Shown: piece by piece, positions 8,585 through 17,132 of the stretch
How the letters are laid out: each line of letters opens with the position of its first letter
Position numbering within the stretch: position 1 is the first letter of the stretch
Source: an uncultured Sphingopyxis sp.
GTDB taxonomy: Bacteria; Pseudomonadota; Alphaproteobacteria; Sphingomonadales; Sphingomonadaceae
Direction of reading: 5' to 3'
NCBI RefSeq assembly: GCF_900078365.1
Contig: NZ_LT598653.1
Span: 2,542,001 to 2,606,000 of the forward strand
DNA: 64,000 nt
Notes under the pieces: generated by a model
The model's database searches: none
What the model saw: the letters and a program-made list of their open reading frames with translations, nothing else
What the model was told of the DNA's origin: nothing
Position numbers and translations under genes: made by a program

Positions 8585-8711
8585 GGCCCTCCCCTTCAGG
8601 GGAGGGCAGCGAGACTTGCCAGCTTGCTGGCTTAGTCGCAGCGGGTGGGGGCCATCGGCCTAGCGCAAGGCTGATGGCCCCCACCCCAACCCCTCCCCTG
8701 AAGGGGAGGGG
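8585..8711. repeat. Long imperfect palindrome between convergent GST genes
   Basis: The arms CCCTCCCCTTCAGGGGAGGG and CCCCTCCCCTGAAGGGGAGG enclose a second inverted pair around GGGGGCCATC and GATGGCCCCC. It lies between convergent genes and probably serves as a transcript end. The same style of element occurs at 23050-23170 and 55491-55624. Confidence 0.7.
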
Positions 8712-8754
8712 CTTGCTTTTCAGCTATGTCCGCTTCCGGCCGAAATCGGCCCCC

Positions 8755-9480
8755 TCAATCCCCCCTCACCGCCGCATGGTTCGCGTCGCCGAACATGTTC
8801 GACCATTCCTTGTCATCGAGCTTTTGATGCCGCCCGATATATTTCGCCGGCGCCTTCAGCTCCTCGCGCGTCATCGCGCGCGCGACGGCGGGGCGTTCGC
8901 GGATGCGTTCGAACCACGCGTGCATCGCCGGCCATTCATCGAGCCCCATGCCCATCACGAAGGCCGATGCGCGGCCGGGCCAGATCGCCATGTCGGCGAT
9001 GGAATATTCGTCACCCGCGACATAGGCGCTCTTCTCCAGCCGCCTTTCGAGCACGGTGAGCAGGCGCGTCAGCTCTTTCGTATAACGCTGGGTGGCATAA
9101 TCCTGCCCGGCCGGGGCGTAGCGCAGAAAATGGCTCGCCTGCCCGCCCATCGGCCCGAGCCCCGCGACCTGCCAGGTCAGCCATGACAGCGTCGCCGCGC
9201 GCGCCGCACCCGATACGGGCAGAAAGCGCCCGCTCTTCTCGGCAAGATATTGCAGAATCGCGCCCGATTCGAACATGGTCACGGGCTCGCCGCCTTCCAC
9301 CGGATCCCGGTCGACGATGGCGGGAAGCTTGTGATTCGGATTGATGCGCCCGAATTCGGCGGTCAACTGGTCGCCATTGAAGATGTCATAGGGGATGACA
9401 CGGTAGGGCTCGCCGATTTCTTCGAGCATGATCGCGATCTTCTGCCCGTTGGGGGTCGCCGAATAATGCAGGTCGATCAT
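8755..9480 (-). CDS. Glutathione transferase, Nu-class-like
   Basis: GST of 241 residues, closely resembling YfcG: YSATPNGQKIAIMLEEIGE at the N-terminus, NPNHKLPAIVDRDP, FESGAILQYLAEKSGRFLP, and GPMGGQASHFLRYAP in the helical domain. It starts 1 nt after the stop of the DUF3237 gene, so both are read from the promoter region containing operator-like site C. This Nu-type enzyme can be expected to use glutathione through backbone and Thr contacts rather than a Tyr/Cys residue (family knowledge). Its role is probably addition to, or removal of glutathione from, a pathway intermediate. Confidence 0.9.
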   Translation of the reverse strand: MIDLHYSATPNGQKIAIMLEEIGEPYRVIPYDIFNGDQLTAEFGRINPNHKLPAIVDRDPVEGGEPVTMFESGAILQYLAEKSGRFLPVSGAARAATLSWLTWQVAGLGPMGGQASHFLRYAPAGQDYATQRYTKELTRLLTVLERRLEKSAYVAGDEYSIADMAIWPGRASAFVMGMGLDEWPAMHAWFERIRERPAVARAMTREELKAPAKYIGRHQKLDDKEWSNMFGDANHAAVRGD

Positions 9481-9481
9481 C

Positions 9482-9988
9482 TCAAAGCACCTCGTGAATT
9501 ACATGCCGCACGCCGAAATCGGTGCGTTCGCCCACGCCCACCGCGAGCACGCCGTTGAGCCAGCCATATTTCGCGCTCGCGGTTTCGAACACCGGCGCGA
9601 TTCGCAGATAATAGCGCGACGGATCAGCGTCGGGCACCGCCGGGTCGGCGAAGGTCGCGCGCACATCGTCGGGAATGATATTGCGCCCGGTGTAGCTCAG
9701 ATAGATGAGGTCGCCGTCGTCGGTTTGCCACACCGCGCGGGCATCGAAGGTGCCAACCGACGCATCGTCGCCGAGGCGCCCGCTCCGCGACCAGTTGCCG
9801 CCGCCGGGTAAGACTATCCCGTTGATCCGGGGACCGAAAAACCGGCCGCCGCTGATATAGCCGAGCCGCTGGTCGCCGAAGGGCGAGGCGCCGATTCCGA
9901 TGATGCCACCTCCCACCTCGAACTCGACGGTGCATAGATGACGGGTCGCCAGCGCGGCCGGGGCCCCAAGCGAATTTTCTGCGTTCAT
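9482..9988 (-). CDS. DUF3237 family protein
   Basis: A 168-residue protein of the DUF3237 family, which has a beta-barrel-like fold and no firmly assigned reaction. Family-like stretches are FEVGGGIIGIGASPFGDQRL, NGIVLPGGGNWSR and DLIYLSYTGRN. ATG at 9988 is preferred because AGAGGA lies 8 nt before it; an upstream in-frame start would place coding sequence over the operator-like site C. DUF3237 genes are often found with catabolic enzymes in sphingomonads. Here it is the first gene of a two-gene unit with a Nu-like GST and is divergent from the TonB receptor. I do not assign a function. Confidence 0.82.
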   Translation of the reverse strand: MNAENSLGAPAALATRHLCTVEFEVGGGIIGIGASPFGDQRLGYISGGRFFGPRINGIVLPGGGNWSRSGRLGDDASVGTFDARAVWQTDDGDLIYLSYTGRNIIPDDVRATFADPAVPDADPSRYYLRIAPVFETASAKYGWLNGVLAVGVGERTDFGVRHVIHEVL

Positions 9989-10028
9989 GATGCGAATCCT
10001 CTTCCTGCCTATGGACAAGCATAAAACA

Positions 10029-10042
10029 ATTAGTATACTAAG
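10029..10042. promoter_or_regulatory. Operator-like site C, perfect palindrome
   Basis: TTAGTATACTAA (10030-10041) is a perfect 12-bp palindrome between the DUF3237 gene (start 9988, minus) and the TonB receptor (start 10112, plus). It contains TATACT on both strands, so it may overlap -10 elements. It is one of the two best-conserved copies in the island. Confidence 0.65.
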
Positions 10043-10111
10043 GGTCAATCAGATTGACGGATCGGAACGCTTTCCGGGACCGGCGGCGTAACACTCAATG
10101 GGAGGGTGAAT

Positions 10112-12364
10112 ATGAAGGCTCGTAACCAGTTTCTGCTGTCCGGCGTCGCGGGAATCGCGATGCTCGCGGTTGCCGCTCCGGCGTTCGCGCAGACGGCGCC
10201 CGCCGCCCCGGCGGAGGCCGACGACAGCAGCGCCAACGAAATCATCGTCACCGCGCAGAAGCGCGAGCAGAGCCTGCAGGACGTGCCGATCTCGATGGAG
10301 GTCGTCAGCGGCGCCAAGCTCGCCGAATTCAATACGAGCGACATCAAGGCGGTGATGAACTACACCCCGAACGTCTTCGTCCAGTCGACGGCGGGCAACG
10401 ACGTCATCTATATCCGCGGCTTCGGCTCGCCGCCGGCGAACTTCGCCTTCGACCAGTCGGTCTCGCTCTATGTCGACGGCGTCTATGCCGGCCGCAACCG
10501 CCAGGCGCAGGCTCCCTTCTTCGACCTCGAACGCGTCGAGGTGCTGCGCGGCCCGCAGGGCGCCCTGTTCGGCAAGAACACCGCGGCGGGCGCGGTCAGC
10601 GTCGTGTCGGCGGGGCCGACGAAAGATTTCGAGGGCGCGATCACCGGCCTCTATAATTTCGACCACAAGGGCACCGACTTCTCGGGCTATCTGTCCGGGC
10701 CGATTTCCGACACGCTCGGCGCGCGCTTCGCGTACAAGATCGTCAACCAGGACGGCTATATCTATAACCGTGCGAAGGATCACGACGACCCCGAGATCAA
10801 GTCGCAACTGCTGCGCCTGACGCTGAAGTGGGAACCATCGGCCAATTTCGATTACACCGCCAAGGTCGAATATGGGAACCGCGAGGTCATCGGTGGCATC
10901 ACCGTGTCGAGCCCGCTGACCAGCGACCAGGATCCGCAGACCAACCGCTATCTCGAACGCTCGGAGCTCGGCGACGAGGGCAATGACAATAAATCGGTGA
11001 TGATCTCGGGCGTCGGCAACCTCGCGCTCGGCGATTTCACGCTGACCTCGGTCACCGGCTACAGCTGGTTCAAATCGAAGATCGTCAACGGTTTCGACCA
11101 GACGATCCCGAACAGCGGCGGCGCCTTCACGGCCAATTCGGTCTACAACGCCTTCCCCGAACGCTTCGACCAATTTTCGCAGGAAATCCGTATCCTGTCG
11201 CCGACAGGCCGCACCTTCGAGTTCATCGCGGGCGCCTATTACGACAAGTCGAATTACAGGCTGGAGCAATATCAGGGCTTCAACATCCCGAACCTCAATA
11301 TTCCGGGCGTGTTCGTTGGACCTTACTTCGGCCGCATCGACAGCGTCTTCAATCAGGATGCCGAAAGCTGGTCGGTGTTCGGACAGGGCACGTTCAATGC
11401 CACCGATGCCCTGCGTGTGATCGGCAGCCTGCGTTACAGCCATACGAAGAAGGACGGCGATTTCGCGGCGCGACTGGTCTATGGCCCCTTCGCCATACGC
11501 CCGATTTCAAGCGCCGAGGGCTCGATCAGCGAAGGCAATGTCGATCCGTCGGTCACGGTGCAATATGACGTCGCGCCGCGCGTCATGCTCTATGCAACCT
11601 GGGGTCGCGGGTCGAAATCGGGCGGTTTCGTCTCGAACACGCTCGGCACCGTCGACAGCACCTTCACCTTCGAACCCGAACGGTCGGAGAATTTCGAGGC
11701 GGGCGTCAAGTCGACCCTCTTCGACGGCAAGGTGATCGCGAACGTCTCGGCCTATCACACCAAGTTCGAGGACCTGCAGGTTTCGGTCTATCAGCCCGCG
11801 ACCTCGAGTTACCTGACCGGCAACGCCGCCGCGGCGACGTCGAAGGGCATCGAAGGATCGCTCAGCCTCTTCCCGATCGACAATTTCGACATCAGCGCGT
11901 CGGCCGCCTATTCGGATATCAAATATGACGATTATCCGGGCGCGGCGTGCCTCGCGTCCCAGCCGGCGACTTGCACCCCCGCGACGAACAATCTTGCCGG
12001 TTTCCCGGTCGCCTATTCGTCGAAATGGACGGGCAGCGTCACCGCGCACGCGCGCTTCGACATGTCGGACGACATGAAGCTCGACATCACGGGCGTCGCC
12101 GCCGGCCGGTCGAAATATTTCAACTCGGACAACCAGAGCCCGATCTTCGGCGTCCAGAACGGCTATGTGAAGCTCGACCTGCGTGTCCAGCTCGCCGATC
12201 AGGACGACAGCTGGCATCTCGCGCTGGTCGGCAAGAATCTGACCAACCAGAAGACGATCGGCAGCGCGTTCAACCTGCCCGCGCCGATCACGCCGGTTCC
12301 GCGCGCGATCCTCTACCTCGAGCCCACGCGCAATATTTCGATCGAGGCCGGGATCAAGTTCTGA
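10112..12364 (+). CDS. TonB-dependent receptor
   Basis: Complete outer-membrane receptor of 750 residues. The signal peptide ends near AFAQ (about residue 26), a TonB-box-like segment NEIIVTAQKREQ follows, then the plug with RVEVLRGPQGALFGKNTAAG, and a 22-strand-type barrel ending in an aromatic-poor IEAGIKF. ATG at 10112 is preferred over GTG at 10106 because GGGAGG ends 6 nt before it. Its stop overlaps the start of an NTF2-like gene, which in turn overlaps a GST gene, so receptor and enzymes are translationally coupled. This suggests that it imports the compound degraded by the island. No siderophore synthesis genes are nearby. Confidence 0.94.
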   Translation: MKARNQFLLSGVAGIAMLAVAAPAFAQTAPAAPAEADDSSANEIIVTAQKREQSLQDVPISMEVVSGAKLAEFNTSDIKAVMNYTPNVFVQSTAGNDVIYIRGFGSPPANFAFDQSVSLYVDGVYAGRNRQAQAPFFDLERVEVLRGPQGALFGKNTAAGAVSVVSAGPTKDFEGAITGLYNFDHKGTDFSGYLSGPISDTLGARFAYKIVNQDGYIYNRAKDHDDPEIKSQLLRLTLKWEPSANFDYTAKVEYGNREVIGGITVSSPLTSDQDPQTNRYLERSELGDEGNDNKSVMISGVGNLALGDFTLTSVTGYSWFKSKIVNGFDQTIPNSGGAFTANSVYNAFPERFDQFSQEIRILSPTGRTFEFIAGAYYDKSNYRLEQYQGFNIPNLNIPGVFVGPYFGRIDSVFNQDAESWSVFGQGTFNATDALRVIGSLRYSHTKKDGDFAARLVYGPFAIRPISSAEGSISEGNVDPSVTVQYDVAPRVMLYATWGRGSKSGGFVSNTLGTVDSTFTFEPERSENFEAGVKSTLFDGKVIANVSAYHTKFEDLQVSVYQPATSSYLTGNAAAATSKGIEGSLSLFPIDNFDISASAAYSDIKYDDYPGAACLASQPATCTPATNNLAGFPVAYSSKWTGSVTAHARFDMSDDMKLDITGVAAGRSKYFNSDNQSPIFGVQNGYVKLDLRVQLADQDDSWHLALVGKNLTNQKTIGSAFNLPAPITPVPRAILYLEPTRNISIEAGIKF

Positions 12365-12861
12365 TGTCCCAGGGATCGGCCGCGGCGCAGGCTTTCCTCG
12401 ACAGGGAAGCCGCCGCCGCGGTCGTGACCTGCTATGCGACCGCGCTCGATGCGCGCGACTGGCGTGCCTATCGCGCGCTCTTCACCGACGAGATCGCGAT
12501 CGACTATGGCGCGATCGGCTCGCTCGTCGCAACCATATCCGCCGACGAATGGACGAACCGCTGCCGGACGCTCGAAGGTTTCGACGCGACCGCACACCAG
12601 CTCCACAATATCATCGCGACGATCAACGGCGACCGCGCGACCGTGACGAGCATCGTCGACGCCGTCCATGTCGTCGGTGTCGAGAACCGCGCGCTCCTCG
12701 GCGACCTGATCGGCCGCTACACGCACCGGCTGGTGCGGCAGGACGGTTGGAAGATCGCAGGCGTGACCTTGACCGTCGTCGCTTATCCCGCCGGAAAAGA
12801 GGCGTTCGAAGCCGCTTTCGCCGCCGCGCGCGCCATTTTCGCCGAAGGAAATCCCGCATGA
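12364..12861 (+). CDS. NTF2-like / SnoaL-like protein
   Basis: A 165-residue protein of the NTF2-like superfamily (SnoaL_4 type), a cone-shaped alpha+beta barrel used by isomerases, dehydratases and ring-dioxygenase small subunits. Typical features are the N-terminal helices with VTCYATALDARDWRAYRALF followed by DEIAIDYG, then TAHQLHNIIATINGDRATV and the C-terminal RYTHRLVRQDGWKIAGV. The TGATG overlap with the receptor stop and the ATGA overlap with the next gene (GST at 12858) indicate one operon. A second NTF2-like protein is at 16727. The reaction cannot be deduced; dehydration or isomerisation of an intermediate is a reasonable guess. Confidence 0.85.
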   Translation: MSQGSAAAQAFLDREAAAAVVTCYATALDARDWRAYRALFTDEIAIDYGAIGSLVATISADEWTNRCRTLEGFDATAHQLHNIIATINGDRATVTSIVDAVHVVGVENRALLGDLIGRYTHRLVRQDGWKIAGVTLTVVAYPAGKEAFEAAFAAARAIFAEGNPA

Positions 12862-13568
12862 TCGACGTTTATTTCACGCCCACGCCCAACGGCCACAAGG
12901 TGTCGATCATGCTCGAGGAGGTGGGGCTGGCGCATCGGCTCATCGCGATGAACATGCTCGAGGGCGACCATCTGACTCCCGAATATCGGCGGATCAATCC
13001 GAACGGCCGCCTTCCCGCGATCGTCGACCATGATCCGATCGGCGGCGGCGCGCCGCTGCCAGTGTTTGAAAGCGGCGCGATCCTGCTCTATCTCGCCGAA
13101 AAGAGCGGGCAGCTGCTTCCAGAAAACCCGCGCCGCCGCAGCCAGGCGCAGCAATGGCTGATGTGGCAGATGGCGAGCTTCGGCCCGATGCAGGGGCAGG
13201 CGCATCATTTCATCCGCTATGCGCCCGAGGGGCAGACCTATCCGGTCGAACGCTATCGCAACGAGACGCTGCGGCTGCTCCACGTGCTCAATGGGCGGCT
13301 GACCGAAGCCGAATATCTGGCCGAGGAATATTCGATCGCCGACATTGCCTGCTGGCCGTGGACGCGCGCGGTCCGCGCGATCGGGCTGACGCTCGACGAT
13401 TATCCCGCGGTCGCCGACTGGTTCGCGCGCATCGGCGAGCGCCCCGCGGTGGTCGCGGGGACCGACGTCAAGAACGCCGCCAACCTGTCGAGGGCGCGCC
13501 CGGTGCTGACCGAGGAGCAATGGTCGAATTTGTTCGGCAGGAATATGCTGGAAGCGCCGACGCGCTAG
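12858..13568 (+). CDS. Glutathione transferase, Nu-class-like (YfcG type)
   Basis: GST of 236 residues, highly similar in pattern to E. coli YfcG: FTPTPNGHKVSIMLEEVGL, NPNGRLPAIVDHDP, FESGAILLYLAEKSGQLLP, GPMQGQAHHFIRYAPEG and the C-terminal EYSIADIACWPW. It overlaps the NTF2-like gene by 4 nt and is third in the receptor-NTF2-GST operon. Being the third Nu-like GST within 6 kb, it may form a set of glutathione lyase/transferase steps together with 7833 and 8755, as in beta-etherase pathways (inference). A REP-like palindrome follows its stop. Confidence 0.92.
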   Translation: MIDVYFTPTPNGHKVSIMLEEVGLAHRLIAMNMLEGDHLTPEYRRINPNGRLPAIVDHDPIGGGAPLPVFESGAILLYLAEKSGQLLPENPRRRSQAQQWLMWQMASFGPMQGQAHHFIRYAPEGQTYPVERYRNETLRLLHVLNGRLTEAEYLAEEYSIADIACWPWTRAVRAIGLTLDDYPAVADWFARIGERPAVVAGTDVKNAANLSRARPVLTEEQWSNLFGRNMLEAPTR

Positions 13569-13582
13569 CTCCTCTCAAATTT

Positions 13583-13654
13583 CGTCATTCCCGCGAAAGC
13601 GGGAACCCAGTTGCAACGTCGGCTCGCTGGGTTCCCGCTTTCGCGGGAATGACG
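13583..13654. repeat. REP-like palindrome (CGTCATTCCCGCGAAAGCGGGAA type)
   Basis: A 72-bp inverted repeat with arms CGTCATTCCCGCGAAAGCGG and its reverse complement, sitting between convergent genes. A second copy with the same arms is at 20224-20302, so this is a dispersed family. Confidence 0.85.
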
Positions 13655-13661
13655 AGGGTGG

Positions 13662-14429
13662 CTAGATGCTGTCGGCATGCCCCCACTGATATTCGACCTT
13701 GCCGTTCAGCCGCCGTACCGCGACCCAGTCGCCGCCTGCCAAGCCGTCGTCCTCGATCAGCATAACCACACCCCCGGCAATATCCTCCGGCACGCACGCC
13801 TCATTGTTCGCCAGCACGGTCTTCATCCAGTCGGACTTGCCGCCCGCGCCGGTCGTGTCGAGGATCGGCGTGTCGACCAGCCCCGGCAGCATCCCTGCGA
13901 CGCGAACGTTGCATTCCTCTTTCAGCGGCGCGCAGCAGCGCGTGAACATCATCACCGCCGCTTTGGTCGTCGCATACATCGCATCGTAGAAGCCGGTACC
14001 GAGCGCGACGGTCGAGACGGTGTTGATAATCACCCCGCCCCCGCGCGCCTTCATCTTCTGCACCGCGATCTGCGTCGCGGCGACGAGCGAGGTGATGTTG
14101 ACGTCGATGATCCAGCGGATGCGCGCCGCGTCGACGTCGGGAAATTGCGGCAGGCCCGACACGACGCCGGCATTGTTGTGCAATATGTCGACGTCGCCGT
14201 GCGCGCGGAACCACGCCTCGACCGTGGGAATGTCCGACAGGTCGAGACTGTGCGTTGCCGCCTTCGCGCCCTCCGCCTCGACCAGCCGCGCCGTTTCGGC
14301 CAGTGCTTCTTCCTTCACGTCGACGAGCGCGATTTCCGCCGCGCCGCGCGCCGCCAGCATTACCGCGGTCGCGCGGCCGATGCCGCCCGCCGAGCCCGTG
14401 ACGATCGCGGTCTTGCCCTTGATATCCAT
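13662..14429 (-). CDS. Short-chain dehydrogenase/reductase
   Basis: NAD(P)-dependent SDR of 255 residues. Present are the cofactor motif TGSAGGIG (near 11-18), an acidic residue after the second strand (LVDVKEE, suggesting NAD preference), NNAG at the fourth strand, and the catalytic YATTK, with Ser in NTVSTVALG. ATG at 14429 follows GGGAGA; an upstream in-frame start is less likely. It is divergent from the MFS transporter, with operator-like site D between them. It probably oxidises a hydroxyl group of an island intermediate, for example a hydroxyacyl-CoA; substrate unknown. Confidence 0.9.
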   Translation of the reverse strand: MDIKGKTAIVTGSAGGIGRATAVMLAARGAAEIALVDVKEEALAETARLVEAEGAKAATHSLDLSDIPTVEAWFRAHGDVDILHNNAGVVSGLPQFPDVDAARIRWIIDVNITSLVAATQIAVQKMKARGGGVIINTVSTVALGTGFYDAMYATTKAAVMMFTRCCAPLKEECNVRVAGMLPGLVDTPILDTTGAGGKSDWMKTVLANNEACVPEDIAGGVVMLIEDDGLAGGDWVAVRRLNGKVEYQWGHADSI

Positions 14430-14480
14430 CTCTGCTCTCCCAGCCGTCCTGTCGATACCGTAAAGCACGTTGACAGATAA

Positions 14481-14498
14481 ACTTAAATACCTAAGTAT
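14481..14498. promoter_or_regulatory. Operator-like site D
   Basis: ACTTAAATACCTAAGTAT: the minus strand reads ATACTTAGGTATTTAAGT, so the ATACTTAG half is exact and the other half is degenerate (TTAAG for CTAAG). It lies between the divergent SDR (14429) and MFS (14537) genes. Confidence 0.5.
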
Positions 14499-14536
14499 TT
14501 TTCGACCGAGAAGACTCGTGCGTTTTGGGGAGAGTT

Positions 14537-15832
14537 ATGACCGAGGCCACCGCCTTCAATGCAGGCGCCGTAGCGCCCGAAAGCGGCCTTGCGCTGCGCC
14601 GCAACGTCGCGCTCGCGATGCTGTTCGTCGTCGGCACGATCAATTTCGTCGACCGCCAGCTCTTGTCGGTGCTCGTCGAGCCAATCCGCGCCGAGATGGA
14701 TTTCAGCGACACGCAGTTCGGGCTGCTCACCGGCTTCGCCTTCGCGCTCTTCTATGCCGCCGCCGGCGTGCCGGTGGCGATGATCGCCGACCGCTGGAAC
14801 CGGGTGAAGCTGATCGGCATCGCCTGCATCGCATGGAGCGGCTTCACCGCGGCGTGCGGGATGGTCTCGAACTTCTGGCAACTCGCGTTGATGCGCTTCG
14901 GCGTCGGTGCGGGCGAAGCGGGCGGGACGGCGCCGTCGCTTTCGGTGCTCGCCGATTATTATCCGCCTGCGCAGCGGCCTTTCGCGATCGGCCTCTTCAC
15001 CTGCAACGGCCCGTTCGGCGTCTTCGTCGGCGCGACCTTCGGCGCGTGGGCGGCGGCGCATATCGGCTGGCGAAACGCCTTCGTCGTCATCGGGATCGTC
15101 GGCATCCTCGTCGCGCCGCTTTTGATCTGGCTCGTCCGCGAACCCGCACGCGGCGCGATGGACACGCACAAGCCCGCCGACGAAGCCCTGCCCCTTGCGC
15201 AGAGCCTCGCGCTATTCTGGCGCCGTCCGTCGCTGCGCATGGTGATGATCGGCAGCGGGCTCGCCGCTTTCGTGAGCTATGGCATGCTCAACTGGATCCC
15301 CGCCTTTCTGATGCGGACGCAGAAGATGCCGCTCGACGCGATGGCGACCTGGTTCGGCCCGGCGGCGGGCATTACCTTCGGTATCGGCATTCTCGGCGGC
15401 GGCTGGCTCGTCAGTCACCGCGCCAAACGTTCGGCACGCGCCTATGGCTCGATCCCGGCACTTGCGACCGCCGTGCTGATTCCGACCTTCATCGCCGCCC
15501 TTCTGGTCGATAGCTGGCAGGCCTCGCTCGCGCTTATGCTGATCCCGATGGCGGCCTGCACCGCCTATGTCGCCCCTGCGCTGGCGCTGGTGCAGAACCT
15601 GACCCCGCCGCGCAGCCGTGCGACCGCCGCCGCCGTACTGATGCTGATGTTCAACATTGTCGGTCTCGGGCTCGGCCCGCTGTTCGCCGGGATCGTCAGC
15701 GATGCGCTCAAGGGCGCGCACGGCGTCGACAGCCTGCGCTGGGCGCTGATGGCGCTGATGCCGTTCGCCGCCGCGGCCGGCATCGCGCAGTATCGCATGA
15801 CCCGCCACCTCGAAAAGGATTTCGCCGAATGA
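14537..15832 (+). CDS. MFS transporter
   Basis: Inner-membrane major facilitator of 431 residues with 12 predicted helices. The N-terminal helix contains NFVDRQLLSVLVEPIRAEM, a pattern common in sphingomonad MFS proteins of aromatic or organic acid uptake (spinster/ACS-like branches). Loop 2-3 has IADRWNRVKLIG. ATG at 14537 follows GGGGAGAG. It heads a plus-strand operon of MFS, SDR, NTF2-like, AhpD-like and SMP-30 genes with overlaps or gaps under 12 nt. It is probably the inner-membrane importer for the pathway, working with the TonB receptor; specificity is not readable from sequence. Confidence 0.9.
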   Translation: MTEATAFNAGAVAPESGLALRRNVALAMLFVVGTINFVDRQLLSVLVEPIRAEMDFSDTQFGLLTGFAFALFYAAAGVPVAMIADRWNRVKLIGIACIAWSGFTAACGMVSNFWQLALMRFGVGAGEAGGTAPSLSVLADYYPPAQRPFAIGLFTCNGPFGVFVGATFGAWAAAHIGWRNAFVVIGIVGILVAPLLIWLVREPARGAMDTHKPADEALPLAQSLALFWRRPSLRMVMIGSGLAAFVSYGMLNWIPAFLMRTQKMPLDAMATWFGPAAGITFGIGILGGGWLVSHRAKRSARAYGSIPALATAVLIPTFIAALLVDSWQASLALMLIPMAACTAYVAPALALVQNLTPPRSRATAAAVLMLMFNIVGLGLGPLFAGIVSDALKGAHGVDSLRWALMALMPFAAAAGIAQYRMTRHLEKDFAE

Positions 15833-16716
15833 CCGACGTCGCGGGCAAGACCGCCTTCATCACCGGCGGCGCGAGTGGGCTCGGCCTCGCCACCGCCAAG
15901 GCGCTCGTCGCCAAAGGCGCCGCGGTGATCCTCGCCGACATCGACGGCGCCGGGACGGAAGCAGCCGCCGCCTCGCTGCGTAGTGCGGGCGGCAGAGCGC
16001 TGGGCTTCCAGCTCGACGTGACCAGCGAAGAGAGCTGGGCCGAAGCGGGCGCGAAGGCGCGCGACTTCGGCCCCGTCCGCATCCTGTTCAGCAACGCCGG
16101 GGTCGGCGGCGGATCGGGGCCGTTCGAGCAATATGACACCGACGTCTGGCGCTGGAACTACGCCGTCAACGCGCACGCGCATCTCTATGCCTGCCGCACC
16201 TTCCTAGGCGAGATGAAGGCCTCGGGCGAGCCGAGCCACCTCGTCATCACCTCATCGATGGTCGCGATCGTGCCGCCGCCGATTTCGGTGGCCTATATCA
16301 GCTCCAAATATGCGACGCTGGGCATCGCGATGGCGTTGCGCAACGAACTCGCCGAGACCTGCGTCGATATTTCGGTCCTGATGCCCGGCATGTCGGCGAC
16401 GCGGATCGTCGAGACAACGCGGGAACTGCGCCCGGTCGAGGTCGAGGTCGGCAAGGCCGCGGCGACAAGCCAAGCGATGCAGGGCGTGCTTGCGGGCGGC
16501 ATGTCGCCCGACAGGATCGGCGCGCGCGTGGTGCAGGCGATCGAAGCCGGCGAATATTGGATTTTTACCCATCCCGAGTGGAAGGCGATGGCCGAACTGG
16601 TGACGCAGGATATGCTGTCGTCCTTCGGCCCCTCGGCCGATCCCGCCTATAGGGGCGATGACATCGACGGGCTGATCGCGACCAACGGCGGCCGCATGTT
16701 CGGCGCCAAGGTTTAA
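15829..16716 (+). CDS. Short-chain dehydrogenase/reductase
   Basis: SDR of 295 residues: cofactor motif TGGASGLG (12-19), ADIDG after strand 2 (NAD-type), NAG in FSNAGVGGG, catalytic Ser in ITSSMVA and YISSK. It overlaps the MFS stop by 4 nt (ATGA). It is somewhat longer than the classical 250-residue SDR, with a C-terminal tail of about 40 residues. It probably oxidises an alcohol in the pathway; the neighbouring lactonase and AhpD-like protein suggest consecutive oxidation and ring-opening steps, which is inference. Confidence 0.9.
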   Translation: MTDVAGKTAFITGGASGLGLATAKALVAKGAAVILADIDGAGTEAAAASLRSAGGRALGFQLDVTSEESWAEAGAKARDFGPVRILFSNAGVGGGSGPFEQYDTDVWRWNYAVNAHAHLYACRTFLGEMKASGEPSHLVITSSMVAIVPPPISVAYISSKYATLGIAMALRNELAETCVDISVLMPGMSATRIVETTRELRPVEVEVGKAAATSQAMQGVLAGGMSPDRIGARVVQAIEAGEYWIFTHPEWKAMAELVTQDMLSSFGPSADPAYRGDDIDGLIATNGGRMFGAKV

Positions 16717-16726
16717 GGAGAGAGAC

Positions 16727-17122
16727 ATGGCGGAGCAGGACGATATTCGCGCGATGGCGCAGCGTTTCTTCGATGCGATCGAGGCGGGCGACATCGAGAC
16801 GATGGTGAACAGTTTCACCCCCGATGCCGAGATCTGGCACAACACCGACGAACTGATCGTCACCCCCGCGCAGACCGCGCAGACGCTGACCGGCATGGTC
16901 GCGCGGATCAAGGACCGCGAATATGCCGAGCGCCGCCTCACCACCTTCCCCGGCGGCTTCGTCCAGCAGCATGTATTGAAGGGCAAGCGCGTCCACGATG
17001 ACGGCGCCGTCCGCCTCCCCTGCGCGATCGTGTGCAAGGTTGTCGATGGCAAGATCACGCGGCTCGACGAATATTTCGACAGCGCGCATGTCGCCGAATT
17101 CCGCAAATTTGCGAACACCTGA
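16727..17122 (+). CDS. NTF2-like / SnoaL-like protein
   Basis: A 131-residue protein of the NTF2-like superfamily. It shows RFFDAIEAGDIETMVNSFTP followed by DAEIWHNTDE, then the C-terminal ICKVVDGKITRLDEYFDSAH pattern seen in SnoaL-like polyketide cyclases and ketosteroid-isomerase relatives. It follows the SDR by 10 nt and precedes the AhpD-like gene by 10 nt. Active-site residues cannot be assigned with confidence; an isomerase or hydratase role is possible. Confidence 0.85.
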   Translation: MAEQDDIRAMAQRFFDAIEAGDIETMVNSFTPDAEIWHNTDELIVTPAQTAQTLTGMVARIKDREYAERRLTTFPGGFVQQHVLKGKRVHDDGAVRLPCAIVCKVVDGKITRLDEYFDSAHVAEFRKFANT

Positions 17123-17132
17123 GGAGTCACCG

